A model generated the notes under the pieces. The model ran no database searches, was not told the origin of the DNA, and saw only the letters and a list, made by a program, of their open reading frames with translations. From Bacteroidota bacterium (GTDB lineage Bacteria > Bacteroidota > Bacteroidia > JAFLBG01), in contig JAFLBG010000001.1 of assembly GCA_017303975.1 (NCBI GenBank), positions 1-64,000 on the forward strand: a DNA stretch of 64,000 nt. Direction: 5' to 3'. Below, one piece after another: positions 43,986 to 54,200 of the stretch (its first letter is position 1; each line of letters starts with the position of its first letter). The position numbers and the translations under genes are program-made.

Positions 43986-46205
43986 TTATGTGTTTTTAAA
44001 AATGATTGTGTAATGTACGCCATTATTAGTATCAATCTTTACATCAGCATTAATTTGTTCTGCTAAGGTAAAAATTAACTGCATTCCAAGTGTGGCTGAT
44101 GATTTATAATCAAACCCGTTGGGTAGTCCTACTCCATTGTCTCCTACCCGTATTTTAATAAGGTCTGATTTATAGTTTTTTACGCTTAAATATAATTGCG
44201 GATTTTCTTTATTAATAAAAGCATATTTAAGCGAATTAGAAATAATTTCATTTACCACCAAGCCGCATGGTATGGCAGTATCTATATTCATATCTATTTT
44301 CTCTATTAATAGCTCTGTTTCTACTTTTTGTAATGAATATGAGTGCACCAAGTTTTTTACCACATTGGTTAAATAATCTGCAATATTTATTCTAGAAAAA
44401 TCTTTTGTTTGGTAAAGTGTTTCATGTATAAAAGCCATTGATTTAATTCTATTTTGGCTCTCTTTAAACAAGTTTATTGTGTATTCGTCTGTTATGTATG
44501 ACGATTGAAGATTTAATATACTGGAAATAACCTGCAAATTATTTTTTACTCGATGATGCACCTCTTTTAATAAAACTTCCTTTTCTTGAAGCGATTGTTT
44601 CAATTTTTGCTCTGCATTTTTACGGTCCTTTATTTCTTCCTTTAATTGCTTATTTGTTTCTTCTACAATTTGCAATCGCATTTGTTCCTTTTCAATTTTC
44701 CTTTGTTGTGTTAAGTCGTGGTAAACAACTAATACGGCATATTTTCCTTCAAAAATAAATGGTATTGGTTTTGATTCTATGTCTAAAACTTCGCCCACTG
44801 CATTCTTTATTTTAATGGGTAGAAAAGGTAAACTTTTATTGCCTTTACCAAATTCCATTCTGCGCTTTTTTACAGTAGAATGATACTGTGGAAGGATATA
44901 ATGAAAAATAGATTTATTTTTTAATTCGCTCAAATGATTTATTCCCATTATTTTTAAAGCGCTTGGGTTTGCAAATATTACATATCCTTTTAAATCATGT
45001 ATAAAAATTCCATCGGGCGATAGTTCTACTAATCTTCTGTAATTATCCTCGCTCGATTTTATTTTTAATTCAAATTCTTTTCTTGCTGTAATATCTGTAA
45101 TAAATCCTTCCAAATACAAAAGTTTTCCTTCGTCAGAATACACGCCCTCTCCTCTTTCCCAAACCCATTTTTCTTGTCCTTTTTTAGGTTTGATTCTATA
45201 TTGCAATTCAAAGTGTTTTTTATTCTTTAATGCACTATTTACTTGCTTAATAATATAAGTTCTATCTTCTGGAACAATAATATCAGAATATGATTTTTTC
45301 TTGTTATTTAACATTTCCTTTTCAGTATATCCTGTTAAATCATAACATCCGTTGCTAATAAAAAACATGGTCCAATGTTTATCATTTGCACATCTATAAA
45401 CCATTCCCGGCAAATTGTTCATCAAATTGGAAAGTGTTCTTTCCTTTTCCTGCAATTTTCTTTCAGAATTTTTTCTATCAGTAATATCAAATGAAATACC
45501 TATACAACCAACTATTTTTTTTCCATTGAACAAGGGTTTAAGATAGGTTTGAAAATGTACATTTTTAAATACGTGTTCGTATTTCACTTTTTTACCTTTT
45601 AGTGCATTAAGATGCATGCGTATAGGTAAAAACTCTTTATCTGATGTCGAAAAAAGATCATAAAGAGAAACTCCTGTAACTTCGTTAGGTTTTTGATCTA
45701 ACTTTTTTAAACCTGAACCATTAGAAGATGTAAAAACAAGGTTTGTATCGGTTGTCCAAATTATTGCTGGTGATTGAGATAATACTATTTCTAACTCTGA
45801 TTTATTTCTAGCTATTTCTAATGTCTTTTCCTCAGTTATATTATTAGCAACAAGTAAATAATATTCTACTTTTTTATTTTGTATTATCGGAATAATTTCT
45901 GTTTTATACCAAGATTTTTCATTACTTGTGGCTGATTTAATTCCTGAAACCTTTATATAATCAGCCTTTTTTGATTGAGTAACTTTTTTAATTTTTTTCT
46001 TATATAGTTCTACATGTTCCGGATGTACAAAATCATATAAAGACTTTCCTATAAAATTTTTTGCATATACTGTGTTGTAAACAGTATAAATACAATAGTT
46101 TTTATCTATAACAAGAAAGTTAGACGAAGAAAATTTTGTTAAACTTTCCCAAACTAATTTTTCTTCAATATTATTACTTAGATTTTTTTTCTGCGCTTGT
46201 ACCAC
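43986..46205 (-). CDS. PAS-domain sensor histidine kinase (HisKA_2 type)
   Basis: A 739-residue cytosolic kinase with about four PAS domains (visible at [11 protein letters not shown]..., [27 protein letters not shown] and [13 protein letters not shown]), then a coiled-coil ([23 protein letters not shown]), the HisKA_2 phosphoacceptor [13 protein letters not shown] near residue 550, and the ATPase domain ([19 protein letters not shown]). No membrane helix is clear. The GTG start overlaps the end of the MORN gene by 32 bases, which suggests translational coupling. It probably phosphorylates the adjacent LytTR regulator. Confidence 0.92.
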   Translation of the reverse strand: MVQAQKKNLSNNIEEKLVWESLTKFSSSNFLVIDKNYCIYTVYNTVYAKNFIGKSLYDFVHPEHVELYKKKIKKVTQSKKADYIKVSGIKSATSNEKSWYKTEIIPIIQNKKVEYYLLVANNITEEKTLEIARNKSELEIVLSQSPAIIWTTDTNLVFTSSNGSGLKKLDQKPNEVTGVSLYDLFSTSDKEFLPIRMHLNALKGKKVKYEHVFKNVHFQTYLKPLFNGKKIVGCIGISFDITDRKNSERKLQEKERTLSNLMNNLPGMVYRCANDKHWTMFFISNGCYDLTGYTEKEMLNNKKKSYSDIIVPEDRTYIIKQVNSALKNKKHFELQYRIKPKKGQEKWVWERGEGVYSDEGKLLYLEGFITDITARKEFELKIKSSEDNYRRLVELSPDGIFIHDLKGYVIFANPSALKIMGINHLSELKNKSIFHYILPQYHSTVKKRRMEFGKGNKSLPFLPIKIKNAVGEVLDIESKPIPFIFEGKYAVLVVYHDLTQQRKIEKEQMRLQIVEETNKQLKEEIKDRKNAEQKLKQSLQEKEVLLKEVHHRVKNNLQVISSILNLQSSYITDEYTINLFKESQNRIKSMAFIHETLYQTKDFSRINIADYLTNVVKNLVHSYSLQKVETELLIEKIDMNIDTAIPCGLVVNEIISNSLKYAFINKENPQLYLSVKNYKSDLIKIRVGDNGVGLPNGFDYKSSATLGMQLIFTLAEQINADVKIDTNNGVHYTIIFKNT

Positions 46206-47742
46206 TTGATAATACTTCTTGTTCGGTAGGTTTTACTTTTACGCCATCAAATTTTATTTCTATATCATTTACATACGTAATGGTTAATAATAAAAGTCCA
46301 GTAGCATCTTTAAACACCCATTCTCCATCTTTATTTCCCATTATATATTTACCTTCTTGCATCAACTTACCATTTGAATGATAATATTTATGTTTACCAT
46401 CTGCACTACCATCAATAAATTTACCTTCAAAACGTAATTTTCCATTTGTGTAAAAATGCTTCCATTCTCCATCTCTTTTATCTGCTTTATAAGCGCCTTC
46501 TTCCCTGTAATCACCCATTTCATATACCCAAGTTCCTTCTTTCAATCCATCTAAATATTCTCCTTTTGTTATTACTTTTCCGGAATCACTATACTCAATC
46601 ATATTTCCTTCCAACTTATCATTTACATAATTTTCTTCTCGTAATAAATTACCACTTTCGTAATACCATTTCCATAATCCTTGTGCTTTACCCTTTTTAT
46701 CGTATTTACCTTTTTGCTCTACTTTTCCATTCGGATGATAAAATACCCACTCACCTACTCGTTTAGCATCCTTATACTCTCCCTGTGCCTTTATTTTGCC
46801 ATTGGTATGGTATTCTTTCCATATTCCTTGTTGATTACCTTTTTCATCCATTATTCCTTCGGCAATAATAACACCATCAGAATATATTTTAGAAGATACA
46901 ATTAATCCGGAATCATTATAATCTCTATGCACTCCTTCCGGAACACCATCTTTATAACCTCCGGTAAATTTTAATTTGCCGGTTGGATGATATTCCGTAA
47001 AAATGTCAACTTTTTTTAACTCTGGTGCGTCTTCTTGTAATTTTCCGTTGGTATATTTTTCTACTTTTAATAAACTTCCATTCAGCGCATAATCCTTAAA
47101 ATACCCGTCCTTCTTATCGTTTAAATATCTTCCTTCATTTTTTAAATTTCCATTATCATAAAAATCTTTCCACACTCCTTGTTTTAAACCATCTCTATCT
47201 TTTCTGTTTATTCTTTCTGATTTTCTGGTAAATCCTAATTTATATTCGGTAAGTGTAATAATATTTCCCAATGTATCGTATTCAAAAGCATTTCCATTCT
47301 CCTTGCCATCTACAAAAGGAATTTTATCTTTTATTTTTCCATTGGAATGATAATTAAAACTAAAATTTTGTTTAACGTCTTCTTTAAAATTTTCAATGGA
47401 TAAAAGTTTGCCTGTTTTTGAATCGTATGTCTTTTTTTCGCCTGTTTTTTTTCCGTTTTCGTAGTAGTATTCGAGTGTTAAAATGCCGTCTTCATTGTAA
47501 AATTTCCATAAACTATCCAGCACAAAATTTTCCCTATTTCCTTCGGATTTAACTTTTCCATTCGGAAAATACGTTTTCCAATATCCATCCGGTTTTCCTT
47601 GTCGTAGTGTACCTTCACTTGATTTCTTTCCATCTGCGTAATAATAAATTTTAAATTCGCTTGCACCAGTTTCGGTTTGTTGACCGTAAGAGCAAACAAA
47701 AGTAAGAAGAATTAATACGATGTTGAACAACCTTCTACACAT
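46174..47742 (-). CDS. Exported MORN-repeat protein
   Basis: A 522-residue protein with a signal peptide ([16 protein letters not shown]) and about twenty MORN-like repeats of about 22-24 residues (pattern YHxNGKxxxEGxYxxGxxxGxWxxY), similar to the YwqK-type antitoxin family name in databases. It probably forms a long beta-hairpin sheet in the periplasm or surface. It is the first gene of an operon with a histidine kinase and a LytTR regulator, and may be an envelope input to that pair. This is inference from position. Confidence 0.8.
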   Translation of the reverse strand: MCRRLFNIVLILLTFVCSYGQQTETGASEFKIYYYADGKKSSEGTLRQGKPDGYWKTYFPNGKVKSEGNRENFVLDSLWKFYNEDGILTLEYYYENGKKTGEKKTYDSKTGKLLSIENFKEDVKQNFSFNYHSNGKIKDKIPFVDGKENGNAFEYDTLGNIITLTEYKLGFTRKSERINRKDRDGLKQGVWKDFYDNGNLKNEGRYLNDKKDGYFKDYALNGSLLKVEKYTNGKLQEDAPELKKVDIFTEYHPTGKLKFTGGYKDGVPEGVHRDYNDSGLIVSSKIYSDGVIIAEGIMDEKGNQQGIWKEYHTNGKIKAQGEYKDAKRVGEWVFYHPNGKVEQKGKYDKKGKAQGLWKWYYESGNLLREENYVNDKLEGNMIEYSDSGKVITKGEYLDGLKEGTWVYEMGDYREEGAYKADKRDGEWKHFYTNGKLRFEGKFIDGSADGKHKYYHSNGKLMQEGKYIMGNKDGEWVFKDATGLLLLTITYVNDIEIKFDGVKVKPTEQEVLSSGTSAEKKSK

Positions 47743-48182
47743 ACTTATTAAACAACATTTATATTATATATTTTATTTAATTATTATTTATGTATCTATT
47801 ATTAGCTTGTTAATTAAGTTAGTTATTTTTTTACTGTTTTATTGTATTTATCAGATATTAAATACTATTAACAACTTATTAAATACTAATATTTTATAGA
47901 CTATTGTAAATCTGCTAATTAGGTTGTTATAAACATTCTGTGTATAAACCTGAGTATGGATAAAAATGTACAGTTTTTAATTGTTAATATCCGTCTTTTG
48001 TTGTTAATATTAGAATATTAAAAACTGGAAAGTAAAATTTGATTGTTAGTTGTTTTTCATAATGAAGATAATATGTGTATACATGCCAATAAGGTTATAA
48101 ACAGATATTAACAATTAAAAAGGGTAATTAACAGATAGTTTTTAATAATTCTATTCTATTTTTACGATATAAAATTCAACAA
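47743..48182. other. AT-rich intergenic region with DnaA-box-like sites
   Basis: A 440-base stretch with no supported gene. It holds a perfect 17-bp inverted repeat (47974-47990 with 48105-48121), further copies of TTGTTAATAT (48001-48010), and five nonamers like the DnaA box TTATNCACA: TGTGTATAA (47939-47947, exact on the other strand) and one-mismatch sites at 47927-47935, 47955-47963, 48074-48082 and 48095-48103. The genes on both sides are transcribed away from it. It could be the origin of replication, or a divergent promoter region only. Confidence 0.4.
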
Positions 48183-48611
48183 ATGAAGCTAAGTATTGGT
48201 TCTGATCATGCAGGGTTTACTTTAAAAGAGGTAATTAAAACAAAACTGTCCAAAGAAAATTTCGTAATTAACGATTGTGGTACTTATTCGTTAGATAGTG
48301 TTGATTATCCCGATTTTGCTCATAAAGTAGCTACAAGTGTTGTAAATAAAGAAGTTGAATTAGGTATTTTGGTTTGTGGTACCGGTAATGGTGTTGCAAT
48401 TGCGGCTAATAAACACAAAGGAATTAGAGCTGCATTATGTTGGAATAAAGAGATAGCAGCACTTGCAAAACAACATAACAACGCAAATATTATTTCTTTA
48501 CCGGCTAGATTTATTACGGATAATGAAGCCATTGAAATAATAAACACCTTTTTAAACGCCACATTTGAAGGAAATAGACATCAAAAGAGAATAGAAAAAA
48601 TAGATTTATAA
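48183..48611 (+). CDS. rpiB: Ribose 5-phosphate isomerase B
   Basis: A 142-residue RpiB/LacAB-type isomerase of the pentose phosphate pathway. It has GSDHAGFTLKE at the start, VDYPDFAHKVA, and CGTGNGVAIAANKHKGIRAAL with the catalytic Cys/Thr loop. Length is typical. A M28 peptidase gene follows after 3 bases. Confidence 0.95.
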   Translation: MKLSIGSDHAGFTLKEVIKTKLSKENFVINDCGTYSLDSVDYPDFAHKVATSVVNKEVELGILVCGTGNGVAIAANKHKGIRAALCWNKEIAALAKQHNNANIISLPARFITDNEAIEIINTFLNATFEGNRHQKRIEKIDL

Positions 48612-48614
48612 AAA

Positions 48615-49574
48615 ATGATTCGTATTGTTTTTTTATTCTTTTTATTTTCTTCAATCGCAAGCGCAACTTCCATAGAACAACTAGTTGAAAGAATTAGCAC
48701 AGACAGCTTAAAAAGTTATATTACCACACTTTCTTCAGATGCTATGGAGGGAAGAGAAACAGGCACCTTAGGTCAAAAGCAAGCCGCTGATTACATAGCT
48801 AAAAAATTTAGAAAAATCGGCTTAGAATCCTTTACAGATAATTACCTGCAACAGTATGATTATTCTGTTGATACAGCAAATAAAATATATACAAATTTAA
48901 CAGGCCATAATGTAATTGGATTTATACGAGGAAATTTACCAAACGCGAAAACACTTATTATATCTGCTCATTACGACCATTTAGGTATAAAAGATTCTTT
49001 GGTTTACAATGGCGCAGATGACAATGCTTCTGGAGTAGCCGCGATTATAGAAATAGCTCGCATTTTTTCTGATGAAGCAAAATTAGGCAATAAGCCCGAT
49101 AATACTATTTTATTTATTGCATTTAGTGGAGAAGAAAAAGGATTGTTGGGGTCTAATTATTATGTTAAAAATACTGTGATACCTTTAAATAAATGTATAG
49201 CGAATATAAATATTGATATGATTGGAAGGATTGATGCAAAACATGCCACCGATTCAAATTATGTATATGTAATAGGCTCTGAAAAAATTAAGAAAAGTTT
49301 AAAGCGATTGATAATAAAACAAAATAGTTTGTACAACAACCTATCTCTCGATTTTTCATTTGACAGAAATGATGTAAACAGGTATTACTACAGATCCGAC
49401 CATTACAATTTTGCAAAAAATAAAATCCCAATTGCTTTTTATTTTAATGGAACTCATGAAGATTACCACAAACCTTCCGATGATGTTTCTAAAATAAAGT
49501 TTGAGTTATTAACTAATAGAGTAAAACACATTTATGGTGTAGTTTTTAAAATAGCACAATTAAAAAAGTTGTAA
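48615..49574 (+). CDS. Exported M28-family zinc aminopeptidase
   Basis: A 319-residue protein with signal peptide (IVFLFFLFSSIASA). The M28 zinc-site motifs are SAHYDHLG, GADDNASGVAAI and SGEEKGLLGSNYYV, with later Asp (NIDMIGR) and His (YHKPSDD). It probably removes N-terminal residues from peptides in the periplasm. It is cotranscribed with rpiB by position. No T9SS domain is present. Confidence 0.9.
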   Translation: MIRIVFLFFLFSSIASATSIEQLVERISTDSLKSYITTLSSDAMEGRETGTLGQKQAADYIAKKFRKIGLESFTDNYLQQYDYSVDTANKIYTNLTGHNVIGFIRGNLPNAKTLIISAHYDHLGIKDSLVYNGADDNASGVAAIIEIARIFSDEAKLGNKPDNTILFIAFSGEEKGLLGSNYYVKNTVIPLNKCIANINIDMIGRIDAKHATDSNYVYVIGSEKIKKSLKRLIIKQNSLYNNLSLDFSFDRNDVNRYYYRSDHYNFAKNKIPIAFYFNGTHEDYHKPSDDVSKIKFELLTNRVKHIYGVVFKIAQLKKL

Positions 49575-49632
49575 GTATATTTTTAACATTAATGTGTATT
49601 TTTAAGTAAATGTTTTTGATAAAATAAAGTTT

Positions 49633-51012
49633 ATGCCAACACAGTTTGATGAATTTATTGAATCTTCCGAAGTAAAATCGTTTGATAGAGAACACAGACG
49701 AAAATTGTTATTTAATATTCATCAATACGATAAAAAGGTTGAAGAAGGAAAACATCAGTTTTCTAATTTAGAATTGGCAAAAACAAGAGCTTCGGCATTA
49801 AAGACAAAAGTAATTGAGAATCTTGATAAATATTTAATAGAATTCGAGTCTAATTTTATTAAGCGAGGAGGAAAGGTTATTTGGGCGCAAGATGCAGAAG
49901 AAGCTATGAAAGAGATTGTGCAAATAATGAAAAAGCACAATACAAAAACTGTTGTTAAGTCGAAGTCGATGACAACAGAAGAAATTCATTTTAACGAAGC
50001 TGCTGCTAAAGAAGGCATAGAAAGCCTTGAGACGGATTTAGGAGAATACATTGTACAATTACGCAACGAACCACCTTATCACATTGTTACACCCGCCATG
50101 CATCTTTCTAAGGAGGATGTAGCAAAAACATTTAACGAGAAGCAGGGAACACCAATAGATTGGACACCTCCTGAAATTGTAGCGCATGTTAGAAAATTAT
50201 TGCGCGAAAAATATACAAAAGCAGAGGTTGGTGTAAGCGGTGGTAATTTTTTAATTGCGGATGTTGGTGCTGTTGCGGTAACCGAAAACGAAGGAAACGC
50301 AATGCTTTCGATGGCATACCCAAAAGTACACATTGCTATTGTTGGTATCGAAAAAATAATTCCATCACTTACCGATTTAGATTTATTTTGGCCACTATTA
50401 TCTACTTATGGAACCGGTCAGAAAGTTACAGTGTACAATTCTATATTAGCCGGACCAAAACAAGAAGGAGAAACCGATGGACCTCAAGAAATGTATGTGG
50501 TGTTGCTTGATAATGGAAGAACAAATTTATTAGCAGAACCGGAACAACGCAGAGCGCTTAATTGTATTCGTTGTGGAGCTTGTTTAAACGGATGTCCTAT
50601 TTATAAGAGCGTTGGGGGCCATTCTTATGCTTCAACATACAGTGGACCCATTGGTTCGGTTATAACGCCTCACTATAAAGGAATGCAAGAGTTTAAGCAT
50701 TTAAGTTATGCGTCATCGTTATGTGGAAAATGTACAGAAGTCTGTCCCGTAAAAATTGATTTACATAAGCTGCTATTGTTTAATCGTAGAGACTCCGTTA
50801 AAAATGGCTTTTCGACCAAAGTAGAAAACGGTACTTGGTATTTTTGGAAGAAAGCCATGTTAAAGCGAAGTACCATGGAAAAAGGTGGAGCCAAAGTCAA
50901 AAATTTTATGCTCCGTCAATTCTTTAAAAAACAATGGGGTGATAGACGGGAATTGCCTGTTGTTGCGGCAAAATCATTCAATCAATTGTGGAAAGAAAGA
51001 AATAGAATTTAA
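49633..51012 (+). CDS. lutB: LutB-like lactate utilisation iron-sulfur protein
   Basis: A 459-residue LUD-family protein with the LutB pattern: an N-terminal LUD domain (HNTKTVVKSKSMTTEEI, GAVAVTENEGNAML) and two 4Fe-4S motifs, CIRCGACLNGCP near residue 311 and CGKCTEVCP near 363. It takes part in lactate oxidation to pyruvate with LutA and LutC, which are not in the window. Its stop overlaps that of the convergent T9SS gene by three bases. Confidence 0.93.
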   Translation: MPTQFDEFIESSEVKSFDREHRRKLLFNIHQYDKKVEEGKHQFSNLELAKTRASALKTKVIENLDKYLIEFESNFIKRGGKVIWAQDAEEAMKEIVQIMKKHNTKTVVKSKSMTTEEIHFNEAAAKEGIESLETDLGEYIVQLRNEPPYHIVTPAMHLSKEDVAKTFNEKQGTPIDWTPPEIVAHVRKLLREKYTKAEVGVSGGNFLIADVGAVAVTENEGNAMLSMAYPKVHIAIVGIEKIIPSLTDLDLFWPLLSTYGTGQKVTVYNSILAGPKQEGETDGPQEMYVVLLDNGRTNLLAEPEQRRALNCIRCGACLNGCPIYKSVGGHSYASTYSGPIGSVITPHYKGMQEFKHLSYASSLCGKCTEVCPVKIDLHKLLLFNRRDSVKNGFSTKVENGTWYFWKKAMLKRSTMEKGGAKVKNFMLRQFFKKQWGDRRELPVVAAKSFNQLWKERNRI

Positions 51013-52190
51013 GGAATAATAATTTTTTTACTTTGCTTTATTCCCGCATCATCTACAGACACAAAGTAAACACCGGAAGTTAGTTTTCTAAGGTCTAATT
51101 TTATTTTTCCATCCAAAAAATTTTCCATATTCTTTGGAACACTAATTTTTTGACCCATTGCATTGGCAACAAAAATATCCGGCATTGTTTGCGGTAACTC
51201 TATAAAATTAACAATGGCATAGTTTAAATCCATGTTGTGGTAAATATAAATGTCGTCATCTGTTTTTACTCGCACAGATCTTACGTCAGAGTATTTGAAT
51301 TTACCATCAAAATCGACTTGTTTAAGTCGGTAATAAAATCTGCCTGCATACAATTCTTTGTCAGTAAAATAGTAATTAACAATTGTATTGCTATTTCCAC
51401 TGCCCTTTATTCTACCTACTTCTACAAAAGTTTTAGCGTCAAGCGAACGTTCAACAACAAAATATTCGTTATTTATTTCAGTGGCAGTAGTCCAATACAA
51501 ATCCACTTCATTTTTTCGTTTAGAAAAAAGTTCGAAAGAGGTTAGCTCTACCGGAAGACCATAGTTGATAACACAAAATTCACCACAAGCAGGAGGGAGT
51601 CCATACGTTGAGCTTACTGTTATATGGTCAACTTGTGCTGTAGCTGCTACCCCGGCTGCCGCATCTCTATTGGCAGAAAACGCTAATCCAAAAAAAGCAG
51701 ACATTACATCAGCCCTTCCAACACAGGTTTGTCCGGCATCTAAGGCATAGGTTCTAATGGCGTCTGCTGCTGGCCAGTTAGTATTATTAGCATAATCGCA
51801 CCCGGTTTGAATAGCACCATTTATCACCCACCTTACTCTGTAATCATCAATATTTGTGTTGGGATTACTTCGTTCTACAGAGAATGTTATTACTCCTGGT
51901 GCACAATCAGATGTCATCGATATTCCAAAATTTCTTGCAATTAAATAATCGGTATAACTTCCGTTTGCGGCTAAATCAGTTGTGTTTGTGGAATACGAAT
52001 CGTCAGATGCTGTAATATTTCCTTTGTTGCTCCAAGTAGAGGTTGAGCCGGCAATGGCAACAGTTTCAGTAGAAGCCGGACTATGAGGTCCGGAAACACC
52101 AGCTGTACAACCAAACAATGCCTTAAGTTGAGAAAAACAAAACGAGCAACTTAATAATATAAAAACAACTAAAAGCGAAAAACGTTTCAT
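51009..52190 (-). CDS. Secreted protein with T9SS sorting domain
   Basis: A 393-residue protein with signal peptide (MKRFSLLVVFILLSCSFCFSQ). A beta-rich N-terminal domain (STNTTDLAANGSYTDYLIARN, SVERSNPNTNIDDYRVRWVI) is followed by GLPVELTSFELFSKRKNEVDL, a linker typical of T9SS proteins, and a C-terminal type A sorting domain (GQKISVPKN... SGVYFVSVDDAG...SKKIIIP). Function unknown. ATG at 52190 is used because it begins the signal peptide. The frame extends to 52238. Confidence 0.7.
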   Translation of the reverse strand: MKRFSLLVVFILLSCSFCFSQLKALFGCTAGVSGPHSPASTETVAIAGSTSTWSNKGNITASDDSYSTNTTDLAANGSYTDYLIARNFGISMTSDCAPGVITFSVERSNPNTNIDDYRVRWVINGAIQTGCDYANNTNWPAADAIRTYALDAGQTCVGRADVMSAFFGLAFSANRDAAAGVAATAQVDHITVSSTYGLPPACGEFCVINYGLPVELTSFELFSKRKNEVDLYWTTATEINNEYFVVERSLDAKTFVEVGRIKGSGNSNTIVNYYFTDKELYAGRFYYRLKQVDFDGKFKYSDVRSVRVKTDDDIYIYHNMDLNYAIVNFIELPQTMPDIFVANAMGQKISVPKNMENFLDGKIKLDLRKLTSGVYFVSVDDAGIKQSKKIIIP

Positions 52191-52280
52191 GACTAATGCA
52201 GGATAATTGTATGACAAATATATCAATTTTGGCGACAAGTGACCAGAGAACAGGTTAAAACGTAATTTGCATAAAATTAA

Positions 52281-52288
52281 TACCTTTG
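52281..52288 (+). promoter_or_regulatory. -7 promoter element of the long purF gene
   Basis: TACCTTTG fits TAnnTTTG. The ATG at 52299 is 10 bases after it. No -33 element at the right distance is clear. Confidence 0.5.
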
Positions 52289-52298
52289 TAGTTCATAT

Positions 52299-54200
52299 AT
52301 GAGCGATAGCATAAAACACGAATGCGGAATAGTTCTTATTAGGCTATTAAAACCTTTACAATATTACTGCGACAAATACGGAACACCCTTGTATGCCCAC
52401 AACAAGTTGTATTTGCTTATGCAAAAGCAACACAACAGAGGCCAAGACGGAGCCGGTGTTGCATCTATTAAGTTTGATTTACCCCCAGGGATGCAGTATG
52501 TAGATAGGTTTCGCTCTAATACCAGTTCTGCTATATCAGAAATTTTTTCATCTATCAACGAAAAATTTGAAGAGGCAAAAGAAAACAACGCAAGCGATTT
52601 TACAAACGCTGCATGGCTAAAAACAAATGTTCCTTTTTCGGGTGAACTTTTTCTTGGTCACTTGCGCTACGGAACATATGGTGGAAACAGTATTGAAAGT
52701 TGCCACCCGTTTTTACGACAAAATAATTGGAGAACCAGAAATTTAGTTGTTGCCGGAAATTTTAATTTAACCAACGTAGATGAGCTTTTCCAGCAGTTAA
52801 TAGATTTGGGTCAGCACCCACGCGAAAAGGCAGATACCATTACTGTAATGGAAAAAATTGGTCATTTTCTAGACGAAGAAAATGATAGACTTTACAACGA
52901 GTTTAAAGACAAGGGTTATTCACAAGAAAAAATATCATCGTTAATTGCCGATACAATTAATGTTGAAACTATTTTGAAGAATGCTAGTAAAAAATGGGAT
53001 GGTGGATATGCTATGGTTGGTTTAATTGGACATGGCGATGCATTTGTGTTTAGAGATCCGAACGGAATACGGCCTACGTTTTATTACCAAGACGAAGAAG
53101 TTGTAGTTGTTGCTTCCGAAAGACCTGCCATACAAACTGTTTTTAATGTGCCTATTGGAAGTGTTAAAGAGTTAACTCCCGGTTGCGCATTAATTATTAA
53201 GAAGAATGGCGATACAGCAGAAAAACAAATTATATCGCAAAAGGAAAAAAAATCTTGTTCGTTCGAACGTATTTATTTTTCAAGAGGAAACGACAAAGAT
53301 ATTTATACAGAAAGAAAAAAATTGGGTTACAACCTAACAGATAAAGTGCTTCGTGCTGTTGATGGGGACATAAAAAACACCGTTTTTTCCTATATACCAA
53401 ACACCGCAGAAGTTGCTTTTCTTGGGCTAGTAGAGGGTGTTCAAAATCATTTAGATAAGCAAAACGCAGAAAAAATTGCAGCACTTAGTATAAACAATAC
53501 ACTAAGCGGAATTCAAGAGTTGTTATCTATAAAACCAAGAGTAGAAAAAATTGCCATTAAGGATGTAAAGCTTAGAACCTTTATTACACAAGATAATAAG
53601 CGCGATGACATGGTAGCGCACGTGTACGATACCACCTATGGATTGGTTAGAAATCATATTGATAATTTGGTTGTTTTGGACGATAGCATTGTGCGTGGAA
53701 CTACCCTTAAACAAAGCATCATCAGAATTTTAGACAGGTTGCATCCAAAGAAAATAGTAATCGTTTCTTCCGCTCCTCAAATCCGTTATCCGGATTGTTA
53801 TGGTATCGATATGGCCAGACTGGGCGACTTTATAGCTTTTCAAGCTGTTATAACATTGGTAAAAAAATCGGGTAAAGAAAATTTCTTACAAGAAGTGTAT
53901 GCTTTTGCAAAACAGCAACAGCATTTGCCCAAAGAAGAAATTATAAATCCCATTCAAAAGATATACGATTTGTTTTCGTACGAAGAAGTAGGAAAGCAAA
54001 TAGCAGAATTATTAAAACCTGTTGATTTAAAAGCAGAATTAGAAATTTGTTACCAAACCGTAGATGGTTTGCACGCTGCGTGCCCTAATCATACCGGAGA
54101 TTGGTATTTTACCGGCAACTACCCTACTCCCGGAGGAAACAGGGTTGCCAACCTTTCGTTTATTTACTACATGGAAGGCAATAAAGCACGCGCCTACTAA
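52299..54200 (+). CDS. Amidophosphoribosyltransferase (long Bacteroidota form)
   Basis: A 633-residue protein of the PurF family that makes phosphoribosylamine from PRPP and glutamine. The N-terminal nucleophile is Cys9 in KHECGIVLIRLL, freed by removal of a short propeptide. LGHLRYGTYGG and AGNFNLTNVDEL are glutaminase landmarks. The PRPP loop VVLDDSIVRGTT lies near residue 457. It is about 130 residues longer than ordinary PurF. Bacteroidota often carry such a second, long PurF. Whether it is the main PurF here cannot be told. Confidence 0.85.
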   Translation: MSDSIKHECGIVLIRLLKPLQYYCDKYGTPLYAHNKLYLLMQKQHNRGQDGAGVASIKFDLPPGMQYVDRFRSNTSSAISEIFSSINEKFEEAKENNASDFTNAAWLKTNVPFSGELFLGHLRYGTYGGNSIESCHPFLRQNNWRTRNLVVAGNFNLTNVDELFQQLIDLGQHPREKADTITVMEKIGHFLDEENDRLYNEFKDKGYSQEKISSLIADTINVETILKNASKKWDGGYAMVGLIGHGDAFVFRDPNGIRPTFYYQDEEVVVVASERPAIQTVFNVPIGSVKELTPGCALIIKKNGDTAEKQIISQKEKKSCSFERIYFSRGNDKDIYTERKKLGYNLTDKVLRAVDGDIKNTVFSYIPNTAEVAFLGLVEGVQNHLDKQNAEKIAALSINNTLSGIQELLSIKPRVEKIAIKDVKLRTFITQDNKRDDMVAHVYDTTYGLVRNHIDNLVVLDDSIVRGTTLKQSIIRILDRLHPKKIVIVSSAPQIRYPDCYGIDMARLGDFIAFQAVITLVKKSGKENFLQEVYAFAKQQQHLPKEEIINPIQKIYDLFSYEEVGKQIAELLKPVDLKAELEICYQTVDGLHAACPNHTGDWYFTGNYPTPGGNRVANLSFIYYMEGNKARAY

